Source: Woeseiaceae bacterium
GTDB taxonomy: Bacteria; Pseudomonadota; Gammaproteobacteria; Steroidobacterales; Woeseiaceae
Length of the DNA: 64,000 nt
NCBI GenBank assembly: GCA_028279985.1
Contig: JANQMR010000007.1
Coordinates: forward strand, 51,119 to 115,118
Direction: 5' to 3'
In this document: in pieces, positions 1 to 8,458 of the stretch
How the letters are laid out: the number at the start of each line of letters is the position of its first letter
How positions within the stretch are numbered: position 1 is the first letter of the stretch
Notes under the pieces: model-generated
Seen by the model: only the letters and a program-made list of their open reading frames with translations
Told to the model about the DNA's origin: nothing
The model's database searches: none
Translations under genes and position numbers: made by a program

Positions 1-719
1 GCAGCCGGACTCTCGCCAGGGACCGCGGGTTCACCCGCGTCTGGCGCCGGCGGCTCCTCGTCCGGAAGCTCGAACGGCAGGTCGAGAAGCTTGAGCTGAA
101 TGAACCCGGTGCCGACGCTAGGCGCCGAGCCGGCCAGCGCGGTCTCCAGTTGCGACGCATCCAGCGCCCGCCGATACTCGACTCGGGCTTCGTCGTAACG
201 GCCAAGCGCAGCGTAGGCGTCGCCGCGCACTTCGGCGTAACGCGCGCCGAATGCAGCGCTGTCCTCACCGTCGAGCAGCGCCAGGGCCTCCGCGGGCTGG
301 TCCTGATAGAGCAGCACCTTTGCCAGGCGAAGGCGGCCGACGTGCTGGAGCTCAGGGTAGCCGCGTTGCTCCAGCAGGGCGGACAACACGTCGGCGGCAT
401 CCTGGTCGCGGTTGTTGTCCATGTACAAACGTGCCATGGCGAGTTTCGACTGGGTCGCATACGCGGTGTCGCCGTATTCGGCCGTGATCTGTACGACAAC
501 GGCTTCCGCCTGCTCCAGCGCTCCGTCGTCGACGTACCCGGCCAGCGTATCGTAGAGCACGCTCGCGGCCTGCTCCGCCTCCGCCGAACTCGTTCTCTGG
601 TAACTCCACCCGAACAGGCCGACGACGCCGAGCGCAACACCGACGATCACGTAGCTGCCGTATGCGGACCACCACGTTCGAAATTGCTCGAGCTGTTCTT
701 TCTCAGATAAATCGTCCAC
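1..719 (-). CDS. yfgM: YfgM-like tetratricopeptide protein (ancillary SecYEG translocon subunit), partial
   Basis: The 3' end of the gene lies beyond the left edge, so only the first 239 residues are visible. The reading starts at a GTG (719-717) giving VDDLSEKEQLEQF, 13 bp after the hisS stop. A short cytoplasmic N-terminus and one membrane helix (about residues 20-40, GSYVIVGVALGVVGLFGW) precede TPR-like helical repeats with the typical Y-x-T-L-A and A-Y-A-T-Q-S-K-L-A-x-A-R-L-Y patterns. YfgM is an inner-membrane protein with a periplasmic TPR domain that associates with the Sec translocon and periplasmic chaperones. The position directly after hisS is the normal gammaproteobacterial location. 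The visible C-terminal part ends in a Pro/Glu/Ala-rich tail longer than in E. coli YfgM. Confidence 0.85.
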   Translation of the reverse strand, partial: MDDLSEKEQLEQFRTWWSAYGSYVIVGVALGVVGLFGWSYQRTSSAEAEQAASVLYDTLAGYVDDGALEQAEAVVVQITAEYGDTAYATQSKLAMARLYMDNNRDQDAADVLSALLEQRGYPELQHVGRLRLAKVLLYQDQPAEALALLDGEDSAAFGARYAEVRGDAYAALGRYDEARVEYRRALDASQLETALAGSAPSVGTGFIQLKLLDLPFELPDEEPPAPDAGEPAVPGESPA

Positions 720-732
720 CGGTCCTGCCTTC

Positions 733-2040
733 TCATTTACTGCTGCCGGCGGCACCCGCCGCCGGCTTCATCGTCTTCTCGGCCAGTACCCTGACCAGAT
801 CGTCCACTGCCACGTCCGATTGTTCCTCGGCGCTGCGCAGGGGCTTCAAGCCCACCCGGTTCCCGGCGAGCTCGCTTTCGCCGATGACCAGCGCAAACGC
901 CGCTCCCGAACGGTCGGCGCGCTTCATTTGCGACTTGAAGCTCCCGCCGCCGAGATTCACCTCGACACGAATACCGTCGATCGCGTCGCGCAGGGTTTCG
1001 GCCAACGCGAACGCCCGCTCTAGTGTGCCTTCACCCAGCGCCGCCACGTAGACGTCCGTGCCGGCGGCAGGAGTCCGACCGCCACAGACCTCGAACAACG
1101 CCACCAACCGCTCCATGCCCATGGCCCAGCCGATCGCCGGCGTCGGACGGCCGCCGAGCTTTTCCACCAGGCCGTCGTAACGTCCGCCGGAACAGACCGC
1201 GCCCTGCGAACCCAGCGCGTCGGTCACCCACTCGAAGACGGTCCGATTGTAGTAATCGAGTCCCCTCACCAGGCGCGGATTGACCCGATAAGCCACGCCC
1301 GCCGCATCCAGCAGCGCCTTGAGCTCGTCGAAATGCCCCGCCGATTCCGTGTCCAGGTGGTCCAGCATCACCGGCGCGGCCTCGATGATCCCCTGCATGT
1401 CGGGATTCTTGCTGTCCAGTATCCTGAGCGGGTTCTGTTCGAGGCGGCGAATACTATCCTGATCGAGCCGACTTTTCACGCCGCTCAAGTAGTCGACCAA
1501 CCGGTCCCGGTAGCGCTTGCGGGACACCGGCATGCCCAGCGTGTTGATCTCGAGCGTCAGACGGGAAATCCCGAGACGCCGCCAGATCCTGGCACTCATG
1601 ACGATCAACTCGGCGTCGACGTCCGGCCCTTCGTAACCCAAGGCCTCGACGTTGAACTGGTGAAACTGGCGATAACGGCCCTTCTGCGGCTTCTCGTGGC
1701 GGAACATCGGGCCCCGGGTCCAGAGTTTCTGCCGCTGGTTGTGCAAAAGGCCGTTGGTGATGCCGGCGCGGACGACGCCGGCCGTAGCCTCGGGCCGCAG
1801 GGTCAGACTTTCGCCGTTGCGGTCCTCGAAGCTGTACATCTCCTTTTCGACGATATCGGTGACCTCGCCGATAGAGCGCCGGAACAGTTCGGTGTGCTCG
1901 AGGATAGGGAGGCGAAGCTCCCGGTATCCGTAAGACTCGGCGATTTCCCGGACGGCGCTTTCGAGATGGCGCCATGTCGCACAGGCCTCGGGCAGGATGT
2001 CGTTCATTCCCCGAATGGCTTTTGGTTCGGTGTCTGTCAC
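733..2040 (-). CDS. hisS: Histidyl-tRNA synthetase
   Basis: 435 residues, the usual length for a class II histidyl-tRNA synthetase, which charges tRNA-His in the cytoplasm. The N-terminus [12 protein letters not shown] is diagnostic. Motif 2 is seen around residues 108-135 ([13 protein letters not shown] followed by [14 protein letters not shown]). The histidine-specific motif [14 protein letters not shown] lies near residue 260. The C-terminal anticodon-binding domain begins near residue 330 ([10 protein letters not shown]). The ATG at 2040 is chosen, but the family N-terminus would also permit the Met just before NDILPE. In most gammaproteobacteria ispG precedes hisS; here the space up to rodZ holds only a short tandem-repeat array. 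Confidence 0.97.
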   Translation of the reverse strand: MTDTEPKAIRGMNDILPEACATWRHLESAVREIAESYGYRELRLPILEHTELFRRSIGEVTDIVEKEMYSFEDRNGESLTLRPEATAGVVRAGITNGLLHNQRQKLWTRGPMFRHEKPQKGRYRQFHQFNVEALGYEGPDVDAELIVMSARIWRRLGISRLTLEINTLGMPVSRKRYRDRLVDYLSGVKSRLDQDSIRRLEQNPLRILDSKNPDMQGIIEAAPVMLDHLDTESAGHFDELKALLDAAGVAYRVNPRLVRGLDYYNRTVFEWVTDALGSQGAVCSGGRYDGLVEKLGGRPTPAIGWAMGMERLVALFEVCGGRTPAAGTDVYVAALGEGTLERAFALAETLRDAIDGIRVEVNLGGGSFKSQMKRADRSGAAFALVIGESELAGNRVGLKPLRSAEEQSDVAVDDLVRVLAEKTMKPAAGAAGSSK

Positions 2041-2068
2041 TTTCGGTCTCGGCGCCGTGGGTTGCGCG

Positions 2069-2166
2069 GGCAGTGGCTCAATGGCAGCGACTTAAGGGCA
2101 ATGATTCAATGGCAATGGCTCAATGGCAACGGCTCAGGGGCAATGGCTCAAGGTTAGTGGCTCGAA
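2069..2166. repeat. 14-bp tandem repeat array, about seven units
   Basis: Seven consecutive 14-bp units, best consensus GGCAATGGCTCAAT on the plus strand (starts 2069, 2083, 2097, 2111, 2125, 2139, 2153), fill most of the 155-bp gap between rodZ and hisS. Units differ at one to six positions. Every unit but the last begins GGCA. No gene is visible in this gap, where ispG would normally lie. Confidence 0.8.
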
Positions 2167-2195
2167 GACGGTTGCAAGGACAATAGCCAGGATCG

Positions 2196-3143
2196 TCAGG
2201 GACGATCGATCGTCAGCCTCGCGGTTTGTCCACGCCGGCTTGCCGCGGGAATCGGGTAGGCGACGCCGTCGACGCTGAGCTCGACGTTGTCGGCATTGCC
2301 GAACAGCGCCGCAAACGGCGCCTCGCCGTTCAGCGTTACGGTCCGGCCGCCGCGGCCGAGGTCGAAAAACAGGCGCCGGCCGCCGGCATCGCTGATTTCG
2401 GTCCAGCAATCGCCGGTGAAACGGATGCTGAGGCGGGCTTCACCGCCGGCAAGCGGCGGCTCAGCCGCCGGATCGACGCCTGCGGAGGCGGCCGGTATCT
2501 CCAGGCCGCCGCCGGACTCGCCGGCCGATGCCGGTTCCGCCGTCTCCCGGTCGCCGTCGAGGTCTTCGCCGGGGTCGTCGTCAACGGCAGCGTCGGGGCT
2601 TGCGGCAGAGGATGGTGTAGACGATGGTGTAGACGATGGTGTAGACGACGGTCCGGTATCCGAAGACGTGACCGCCGCCGGTTCGCCCGGCAGGCCGACG
2701 CCGTCTGCGCCGAGGTTCGACGAGTCATCCGGACCGAACAACCACCAGGCGAGAATCGCGGCAACGACGATGACGACGGCAAGGATCCACGGGGCAGCCA
2801 ACGGATTGCGTTGCGGTTTCTGCCGGCTCGAAATGAACGGCGGTGCGCCGGTCGAACGATTCAGCCGGTGGTAGTCGGCGAGCACGTCGTCCGTCTCGAC
2901 GCCGACGATCGCCGCATACTTTTTGAGATGGCCTTTGGCGAAGACCGGTGCGCCGAGCGTCTCGAAATCGTTCTGTTCCAGCGCCCGAACCTTGGGTTCG
3001 TCGAGATGCAACTCCTTCGCAATCTCGGTCACCGAAATCTGCCGTTCCCGGCGGGCCTCGCGCAGCCGCTCGCCGCAGACCGGGCCTTGCGGCTCTTCGG
3101 ACTGATCCTCTTCGGACGGCGGCTCGGTTTCGTCGACCATCAT
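2196..3143 (-). CDS. rodZ: RodZ-like cytoskeletal membrane protein (HTH domain plus DUF4115)
   Basis: 315 residues. Residues 24-92 form a cytoplasmic Xre-like helix-turn-helix domain (GERLREARRERQISVTEIAKEL, then VFAKGHLKKYAAIVG), followed by a basic linker, a single membrane helix at about 115-136 (APWILAVVIVVAAILAWWLFG), a low-complexity Ser/Thr/Pro/Asp linker and a C-terminal periplasmic DUF4115 beta domain (about 235-310). RodZ links MreB filaments to the elongasome and helps set rod shape. The linker carries three perfect SSTP repeats coded by a 12-bp tandem repeat (about 2611-2650). The start ATG abuts the pilW stop (TGAATGATG); the next Met is an equally possible start. It is co-directional with rlmN-pilW, as is usual for this cluster. 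Confidence 0.92.
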   Translation of the reverse strand: MMVDETEPPSEEDQSEEPQGPVCGERLREARRERQISVTEIAKELHLDEPKVRALEQNDFETLGAPVFAKGHLKKYAAIVGVETDDVLADYHRLNRSTGAPPFISSRQKPQRNPLAAPWILAVVIVVAAILAWWLFGPDDSSNLGADGVGLPGEPAAVTSSDTGPSSTPSSTPSSTPSSAASPDAAVDDDPGEDLDGDRETAEPASAGESGGGLEIPAASAGVDPAAEPPLAGGEARLSIRFTGDCWTEISDAGGRRLFFDLGRGGRTVTLNGEAPFAALFGNADNVELSVDGVAYPIPAASRRGQTARLTIDRP

Positions 3144-3917
3144 TCAGCGCGCCTCCCGAATGCTGCGCGCCTCCGTGGAATCCGGAAAAGATTCGAGCAG
3201 CCGTTCGACGTAGGCGGCGCGCGCCCGGTCGTCGCCCAGCCGTTCCTCGATGCGGATACCGAGCAACAACACCGCCGAGCTAGGCGGGTTGTCGGAAACA
3301 TACCGCTCGAGAAACGCGCGTGCGCCCAGATTGTTCCCATTCTCGAACTTGAGTATGGCGAGTTGAAGCAGCCCCTCGCCGTAGTTCGGGCGGCGCTTCA
3401 GCGCCTGGCGCATGTAGGATTCCGCCAGCGCGCGATCCGGCTTTTGCTTCATACAAACGCCGGCATTGGTCATCGTCACGAAGGCGTTGTCGTTCTCGGG
3501 AATCCCGATCGCGCGATCGAAGTACTCTCGCGCCTCGTCGTACTCGCCCTGCCGGCACAGGAATACCGCATAGGTATTCAAGACATCGAAGTTGCGCGGT
3601 TCGACGCGCACCGCTTCGCGGTAGGCCTCGGACGCCAGCCGCGGGTTCTGGAGCCGTTCGTAGGTCAGGGCCAGCGCCGACCAGGCGATGGCCTGCTTTT
3701 CGTCGATCTCCAGGGACCGCTGGAGCCGGTCGCGGGCAAGCTCGTAATTACCCGCGCGAAGATAACGCGCACCGAGCTCGTAGTTGAAATCGGCGGCATC
3801 CTCCAGATTGGCCTGCGGTGCGAGCGCGCCCGTGGTCTGGGAGACGCAGGCGCCGAGAAACAGGCCGCCCGGCAGAAGCGACGCCAGCAAGATCAACGAT
3901 CGCGCAGGCGCCTTCAT
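3144..3917 (-). CDS. pilW: Type IV pilus biogenesis/stability lipoprotein PilW (PilF)
   Basis: 257 residues. It has a lipoprotein signal peptide with lipobox LGAC (Cys24), so the mature protein should be anchored in the outer membrane. The rest is a row of TPR motifs (YELGARYLRAGNYELARDRL, WSALALTYERLQNPRLASEA, LNTYAVFLCRQGEYDEA, and more). PilF/PilW-type lipoproteins are pilotins for the PilQ secretin and stabilise type IV pili. The start ATG at 3917 overlaps the rlmN stop by four bases and the stop touches the rodZ start, so translation is probably coupled. No other pilus genes are in the window. Confidence 0.92.
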   Translation of the reverse strand: MKAPARSLILLASLLPGGLFLGACVSQTTGALAPQANLEDAADFNYELGARYLRAGNYELARDRLQRSLEIDEKQAIAWSALALTYERLQNPRLASEAYREAVRVEPRNFDVLNTYAVFLCRQGEYDEAREYFDRAIGIPENDNAFVTMTNAGVCMKQKPDRALAESYMRQALKRRPNYGEGLLQLAILKFENGNNLGARAFLERYVSDNPPSSAVLLLGIRIEERLGDDRARAAYVERLLESFPDSTEARSIREAR

Positions 3918-5020
3918 GCGCTCGCCACCCTGAGCCGCTTCTCACTCAACCGAACCCGGATACGGTCGCTGACCCGGCCCGCGAGCTGTCCGCAGGCGGC
4001 GTCGATGTCGTCGCCACGGGTCCTGCGTGTCGTTGCCACCAGACCGCGGGCGCGCAAGCGCGCCTGAAACAAGCGAATCGTCTCGGCGGAGGATCGCTCG
4101 TAGCGGGTATTCGGAAACGGATTGAACGGGATCAGATTGACTTTTGCCGGCTTGCCGGCGAGCAGGCCCACAAGCTCGTCGGCGTGAGCCAGCGTATCGT
4201 TGACGTTCTTCAACAGCACGTACTCGAAGGTCACGAATCGATTGGCGTGTTTTGCGGCATAGGCCCAGCAGGCAGCCAGCAACTCGTCGATCGGGTGTCG
4301 CCGGTTGATGGGCACGAGCTCGTTTCTCAAGCCGTCGTTGGGCGCATGCAAAGATACGGCCAGCGACACGTTGCAGTCGTCGCCCAGTCGGTCGATGTTC
4401 GGCACGATGCCCGACGTGCTGATCGTGACCCGGCGCCGGGACAGGCCCCAGGCCCAGTCGCTGATCAAAAGCTCGGTCGCGGCAACGACGTTGCGGTAGT
4501 TGGCCAGCGGCTCGCCCATGCCCATGAACACGACGTTGGTCACGGCCGGCTCGCCCGACCGCCGCGCCGGCAGGGCCTGGTTGGCATGCCAGACCTGGCC
4601 GACGATTTCGGCGGCCGTCAGGTTGCGATTGAAGCCTTGCGCGCCGGTGGCGCAAAACGAACAGTCGAGCGCACAGCCGACCTGGGAAGAAATACACAAG
4701 GTGCCGCGGCCGGGCTCCGGGATGAATACGGTCTCGACCGCCTGTCCCGAACCGCTGGCAAACAGCCACTTGACCGTACCGTCGCCCGAATCGTGCCGGG
4801 ACACGGGCTCGGGCAAATCGATTTCGGCCGTTTCGGCCAGCTCGCGACGCAGACGCTTCGACAGGTCCGTCATCGCCTCGAATTCCGTCACCCGGCGCTG
4901 GTACACCCATTGCAGCAATTGCCGTGCGCGAAACGGCTTCTCGCCCAGACCGGCGAAAAACGCGGCGAGCTCGTCCGGCGGACTTCCGAGGAGATTCTGC
5001 TTGCCGGGCGTCGCCTGCAT
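3914..5020 (-). CDS. rlmN: 23S rRNA (adenine2503-C2)/tRNA (adenine37-C2)-methyltransferase RlmN
   Basis: 368 residues. Radical-SAM enzyme that methylates A2503 of 23S rRNA and A37 of some tRNAs. The 4Fe-4S/SAM motif C-x3-C-x2-C is at about residues 116-123 (CALDCSFC), with the SAM-binding GMGEP motif (VVFMGMGEPLANY) and the resolving cysteine near the C-terminus (DIDAACGQL). The N-terminal accessory domain (EKPFRARQLLQWVYQRR) is intact. It lies 15 bp downstream of ndk and overlaps pilW by four bases, as in Pseudomonas-type clusters. Confidence 0.97.
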   Translation of the reverse strand: MQATPGKQNLLGSPPDELAAFFAGLGEKPFRARQLLQWVYQRRVTEFEAMTDLSKRLRRELAETAEIDLPEPVSRHDSGDGTVKWLFASGSGQAVETVFIPEPGRGTLCISSQVGCALDCSFCATGAQGFNRNLTAAEIVGQVWHANQALPARRSGEPAVTNVVFMGMGEPLANYRNVVAATELLISDWAWGLSRRRVTISTSGIVPNIDRLGDDCNVSLAVSLHAPNDGLRNELVPINRRHPIDELLAACWAYAAKHANRFVTFEYVLLKNVNDTLAHADELVGLLAGKPAKVNLIPFNPFPNTRYERSSAETIRLFQARLRARGLVATTRRTRGDDIDAACGQLAGRVSDRIRVRLSEKRLRVASA

Positions 5021-5035
5021 CGTCTCAGCACGCGC

Positions 5036-5467
5036 TCATCGGGTTCTCGGGCAAATCCCGTCGTCGCCGAAGAAAAACCGGATCTCCGTTTCCGCCGTAT
5101 CCGGACCGTCGGAGCCGTGTACGACGTTTTCCTCGATACTCTCGGCGAAATCGGCACGGATGGTGCCCGGGTCGGCGTCGGCGGGATTGGTCGCACCCAT
5201 GATCCTGCGGTTTTCGGCAATGGCATCCTCGCCCTGAAGCACCTGCACGACCACCGGACCCGAGGTCATGTAGCTGACGAGATCCCCGTAAAACGGGCGA
5301 TCCTTGTGGACCTCGTAGAAACCCCGCGCCTGCTCGGTCGAAAGCCGCATCATACGCTGGGCGACGATCTCGAGGCCGGCTTTTTCGAAGCGGTTCACAA
5401 TCTCGCCGATCAGGTTCTTTTGAACGCCATCGGGCTTGATGATGGAGAGCGTCTGCTCAACGGTCAT
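5036..5467 (-). CDS. ndk: Nucleoside diphosphate kinase
   Basis: 143 residues, typical Ndk length. It transfers the gamma-phosphate of ATP to NDPs through a phosphohistidine. Visible signatures are the N-terminal [13 protein letters not shown], the RMMRLS strand, the [17 protein letters not shown] nucleotide-binding loop and the active-site histidine in NVVHGSDGP. It sits between iscA and rlmN. In Pseudomonas hscB, hscA, fdx and iscX stand between iscA and ndk; none is here, only a 142-bp gap without a recognisable gene. Confidence 0.97.
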   Translation of the reverse strand: MTVEQTLSIIKPDGVQKNLIGEIVNRFEKAGLEIVAQRMMRLSTEQARGFYEVHKDRPFYGDLVSYMTSGPVVVQVLQGEDAIAENRRIMGATNPADADPGTIRADFAESIEENVVHGSDGPDTAETEIRFFFGDDGICPRTR

Positions 5468-5609
5468 TCCGATTTCCTTGTCATTTCAGGGTGGTCATTC
5501 GGGGTGTTTCCGAGGGTGCCGCCCACGCATGGAGCGCGCGTAAACTCGCGATTTTACGTGGCCCATGGTGGGTGGGCAACGCTCGTGGCGGGAAATACCC
5601 GGCGGCAGA

Positions 5610-5933
5610 TCAGACGTTGAAGCTCTCGCCGCAGCCGCACTCGCCGCTGATGTTCGGATTGCGGAAACTGAAAGCTTCGTTGAGGCCGCTTTTGACGAAG
5701 TCCACCTCGGTACCGTCGATCAGGACCAAGGCTTCGGGATCGACGACGACAGCCACGCCGCGATCCTCGAAGACGACGTCCGCTTCGCCGACGGCGTCGG
5801 CATAGTTGACGACGTAGGAATAGCCCGAACAGCCGGTTTTTTTGACGCCCAGGCGCAAACCGATCCCCGAGCCCCGGTTGTCCAGGTAAGACTTGACCCG
5901 TCGTGCCGCCGATTCTGTCAATGATATCGCCAT
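5610..5933 (-). CDS. iscA: IscA-type iron-sulfur cluster assembly/carrier protein
   Basis: 107 residues from the ATG at 5933 ([12 protein letters not shown]), exactly the E. coli IscA length; an upstream in-frame ATG (5975) would only add a non-homologous tail overlapping the previous gene. A-type carriers receive and pass on Fe-S clusters. The three conserved cysteines are present: one in [10 protein letters not shown] and two in GECGCGESF at the C-terminus. It starts 21 bp after the stop of the IscU-like gene and belongs to the iscS - iscU-like - iscA unit. Confidence 0.93.
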   Translation of the reverse strand: MAISLTESAARRVKSYLDNRGSGIGLRLGVKKTGCSGYSYVVNYADAVGEADVVFEDRGVAVVVDPEALVLIDGTEVDFVKSGLNEAFSFRNPNISGECGCGESFNV

Positions 5934-5953
5934 CTCTCGAAATTCCGTCCCTG

Positions 5954-6361
5954 TCATTGCCTGAGCCGCCCGCACAAGGCCCTGACGGCATCTTCTAGCA
6001 CTAGTATACGTCCAGTTTTCTCCGCCGGCACGGACAGTTTCTCAATTATTTCCGAAACATCGAATGCCTCGAGTTCAGACAGGGCCGAACCCTGATGGTT
6101 CGCACAGAAGTACTCGGCCGCGGCAATGACGTGTGGGCAGCCCCATGCCCGGAAACCGAGATGCGTGACGGTCTCGCCGTCCGGACGGGCGAAAAGCTGC
6201 ACCCGCGCCTCGGGCCCCTCCGCCCCGGCACTCACGCCGCCGGTCACTGCTCCGGCATGCTCGGGCCGTTCGAACAGCGCCCGTACCAGCGGGCCATAAG
6301 GGTCGACTTGCGGGTCGACCTCGAGATCGATATCGAGATCGATATCGGAATCGCCGCTCAT
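5954..6361 (-). CDS. Degenerate IscU/NifU-N-like scaffold protein
   Basis: 135 residues. The second half aligns with IscU without large gaps: [20 protein letters not shown] corresponds to the IscU Cys63 region, and the next segment ([12 protein letters not shown] then [12 protein letters not shown]) to the C-terminal helix. Of the three IscU cluster-ligand cysteines only the Cys63 equivalent (Cys75) remains. The Cys37-Gly-Asp position reads Glu-Gly-Pro-Glu and the His105-Cys106 position reads Gly-Arg. The N-terminus is an Asp-rich stretch of Asp-Ile/Asp-Leu dipeptides (residues 4-20) not found in IscU. The start overlaps the iscS stop by four bases, so it is translationally coupled to the desulfurase. 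It is probably not a normal scaffold; it may be an accessory partner of IscS. Confidence 0.75.
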   Translation of the reverse strand: MSGDSDIDLDIDLEVDPQVDPYGPLVRALFERPEHAGAVTGGVSAGAEGPEARVQLFARPDGETVTHLGFRAWGCPHVIAAAEYFCANHQGSALSELEAFDVSEIIEKLSVPAEKTGRILVLEDAVRALCGRLRQ

Positions 6362-7533
6362 GCCGCGCGAACCGGCGCGATCTGCCGAAGCCTCGCCACG
6401 GCGTCCCCGTATCTCTCCGCCGCAAGCTCGACGTCGGCCATGCGAGTCATGCGACCGAAGCTAAACCGAATCGCGCTTTGCGCCGCCGCGTCACTCAAAC
6501 CCAGCGCGCGTAACACATAACTCGGTTCCCGGTCCTTCGAATTACAGGCGGAACCGGTCGCCACGCACAAAGGCTCGAGCGCCAGCAGCAGGCTTTCACC
6601 CTCGATGTCGTCGACGCTGACGTTCAGGATGCCCGGAAAAGAACGGACCGCCGAACCGTTACGATACAAACCGGCGACCTCGCGTATCCCGGCCCACAAG
6701 GTATCGCGGAGCCGCTGAAGATGACCGTAGTCGTCGTCCATCCTGGCCGCGGCAATCTCCGCCGCCTTGCCGAAACCGGCAATCAGGTGCACCGGCAGCG
6801 TGCCGGGACGGATACCGCGCTGCTGGGCGCCGCCATACAGCAACGCTTCGACGTGACAGCCCGGACGATCCGCGATGTACAACAGGCCTATGCCGGCGGG
6901 CCCGTAGATCTTGTGGGCCGACGCCGACAGCAGGTCGACGGGCTGTGTGTCCAGATCGATCGGCAGCTTGCCCAGCGACTGGGCGGCATCGACGTGGAAC
7001 AGGATGTCGCGCGAACGACAGATGTCCCCGATCGCGTCGATATCCTGGATCACGCCGGTTTCGTTGTTGACGTGCATGATCGACGCGAGTTGCGTGTCCT
7101 CGCGCAAGGCCGCTTCGAAATCCGCCGGATCGAGCACGCCGTCGGTGCCGGGCTCGATCCAGGTCACGTCGAAACCCTGTCGCTCCAGGGCGCGAAACAC
7201 GTCGGTCACGGCCTTGTGTTCGGTGGGCATGGTCACCAGGTGGCGGCCTCGATTCGACCGGTACCGGGCGGCACCGACGATCGCAAGATTGTTCGACTCC
7301 GTGGCGCCGGACGTCCAGACCAGTCTGTCGGGGCGGCAACCGACCAACGCCGCGAGCCGTGACGCCGCGCGCCGGACGTGAACGCCGGCCCGCCGCCCGG
7401 CAATGTGAGGAGCGGAAGGATTGGCGAAATCGGCATCTTCGGTCAAAAGCGCCGCGAGTGTCGCCGCCACCTCGCGATCCACCGGAGTCGTCGCGGCGTA
7501 GTCCAGATAGACGAAAGAGGTCGCGGTGCTCAT
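6358..7533 (-). CDS. iscS: Cysteine desulfurase IscS
   Basis: 391 residues from the ATG at 7533 (MSTATSFVYLDYAATTPVD). PLP enzyme that converts cysteine to alanine and delivers persulfide sulfur for Fe-S clusters and tRNA thiolation. Visible features are the N-terminal YLDYAATTP motif, the cofactor region (TSGATESNNLAI, EHKAV), the Schiff-base lysine in SASAHKIYGPAG, and the catalytic cysteine loop ATGSACNSKDREPSYVLRALG, a group I (IscS/NifS) loop. No iscR precedes it; the upstream neighbour is trmJ, 88 bp away, which in E. coli also lies just before iscR. An in-frame ATG 66 bp upstream gives only a basic tail. Confidence 0.95.
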   Translation of the reverse strand: MSTATSFVYLDYAATTPVDREVAATLAALLTEDADFANPSAPHIAGRRAGVHVRRAASRLAALVGCRPDRLVWTSGATESNNLAIVGAARYRSNRGRHLVTMPTEHKAVTDVFRALERQGFDVTWIEPGTDGVLDPADFEAALREDTQLASIMHVNNETGVIQDIDAIGDICRSRDILFHVDAAQSLGKLPIDLDTQPVDLLSASAHKIYGPAGIGLLYIADRPGCHVEALLYGGAQQRGIRPGTLPVHLIAGFGKAAEIAAARMDDDYGHLQRLRDTLWAGIREVAGLYRNGSAVRSFPGILNVSVDDIEGESLLLALEPLCVATGSACNSKDREPSYVLRALGLSDAAAQSAIRFSFGRMTRMADVELAAERYGDAVARLRQIAPVRAA

Positions 7534-7621
7534 GGCGGCGCCGTCACGCGATCGAAGTCGCTCGAAGGAGCGGCGCACGACGCCGTCGCGCGGTCGCACA
7601 CACCGATATCGTCGGCGGCGA

Positions 7622-8335
7622 TCATGTCGTCTCCCGGCTGCGATCGACCGCGGTCAACACCCCACGCAGTATGTTGAGCTCGTTCTTGTCCGGCCTTGCG
7701 CGTATGAACAGCCGCCTGAGACGGCGCATCAGGTGGCGGGGATTGTCGGGGTCCAGAAAGCGGATGTCGGTCAGCACGCGCTCGAGATGCCGATAAAAAT
7801 GCTCTAGCTCGGCGCTGGTCGCAAGCGGCGCGTCGGCTTCGTACTGCGGTTGTCTCGAAGTCTGCGCGGCACGAAGCTCGTAGCTCAAGACCTGCACGGC
7901 CATCGCCAGGTTCAGGGAACTGAACGCCGGGTCGGCCGGGATCGTGAGCAAGGTATCGCAATGATCGAGGTCGGCGTTCGACAGCCCGGATTTCTCCGGA
8001 CCGAACACCGCCGCCGCCGGGCCCTTGGCCGATTCCTCGAGGAGCTTCGCCGCGGCGTCGCGCGCGTCGAGACACGGCCAGTTGATCGCACGCGAACGGG
8101 CGCTGGCCCCGGCGACATAGACGCAATCGGCAATCGCTTCCTCCAGCGTCTCGACGACCGTCGCACGATCCAGCAGGTCCTCGGCGCCGGAGGCGCGTGC
8201 GGTGGCCTCCTTGTCCGGGAAGTAACGCGGCCGCACCAGCGCGAGATCGGTCAGGCCCATGTTCTTCATCGCGCGCGCGGCCGCGCCGATGTTGCCGGGA
8301 TGGGTCGTGCCGACGAGAACGATGCGAATGGTCAT
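7622..8335 (-). CDS. trmJ: tRNA (cytidine/uridine-2'-O-)-methyltransferase TrmJ
   Basis: 237 residues. SPOUT-class enzyme that methylates the ribose of nucleotide 32 in tRNA. The N-terminus IRIVLVGTTHPGNIGAAARAM and the knot motifs FGPEKSGLSNADL and IPADPAFSSLNLAMAVQVLSYE are diagnostic. The C-terminal region (HFYRHLERVLTDIRFLDPDNP) matches the TrmJ dimerisation extension. It is divergent from suhB with a 123-bp gap, the same arrangement as suhB/trmJ in many gammaproteobacteria, and it precedes the isc operon. Confidence 0.95.
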   Translation of the reverse strand: MTIRIVLVGTTHPGNIGAAARAMKNMGLTDLALVRPRYFPDKEATARASGAEDLLDRATVVETLEEAIADCVYVAGASARSRAINWPCLDARDAAAKLLEESAKGPAAAVFGPEKSGLSNADLDHCDTLLTIPADPAFSSLNLAMAVQVLSYELRAAQTSRQPQYEADAPLATSAELEHFYRHLERVLTDIRFLDPDNPRHLMRRLRRLFIRARPDKNELNILRGVLTAVDRSRETT

Positions 8336-8458
8336 TGCGGGGTGGCGGCTGGCGAGTCTTGCCCGAAGTCCGTTATTCTACCCGCCCGCGCGGGCGCTTT
8401 TGAAAACACGAGAACCCGGAGCCGAACCAGGCACCCCGTCAACAGGATAGGACACCGA

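Noticed and set aside
2226..4067. 613-codon plus-strand frame opposite rodZ and pilW
   Set aside because: It crosses two well-supported genes and has no recognisable domain.
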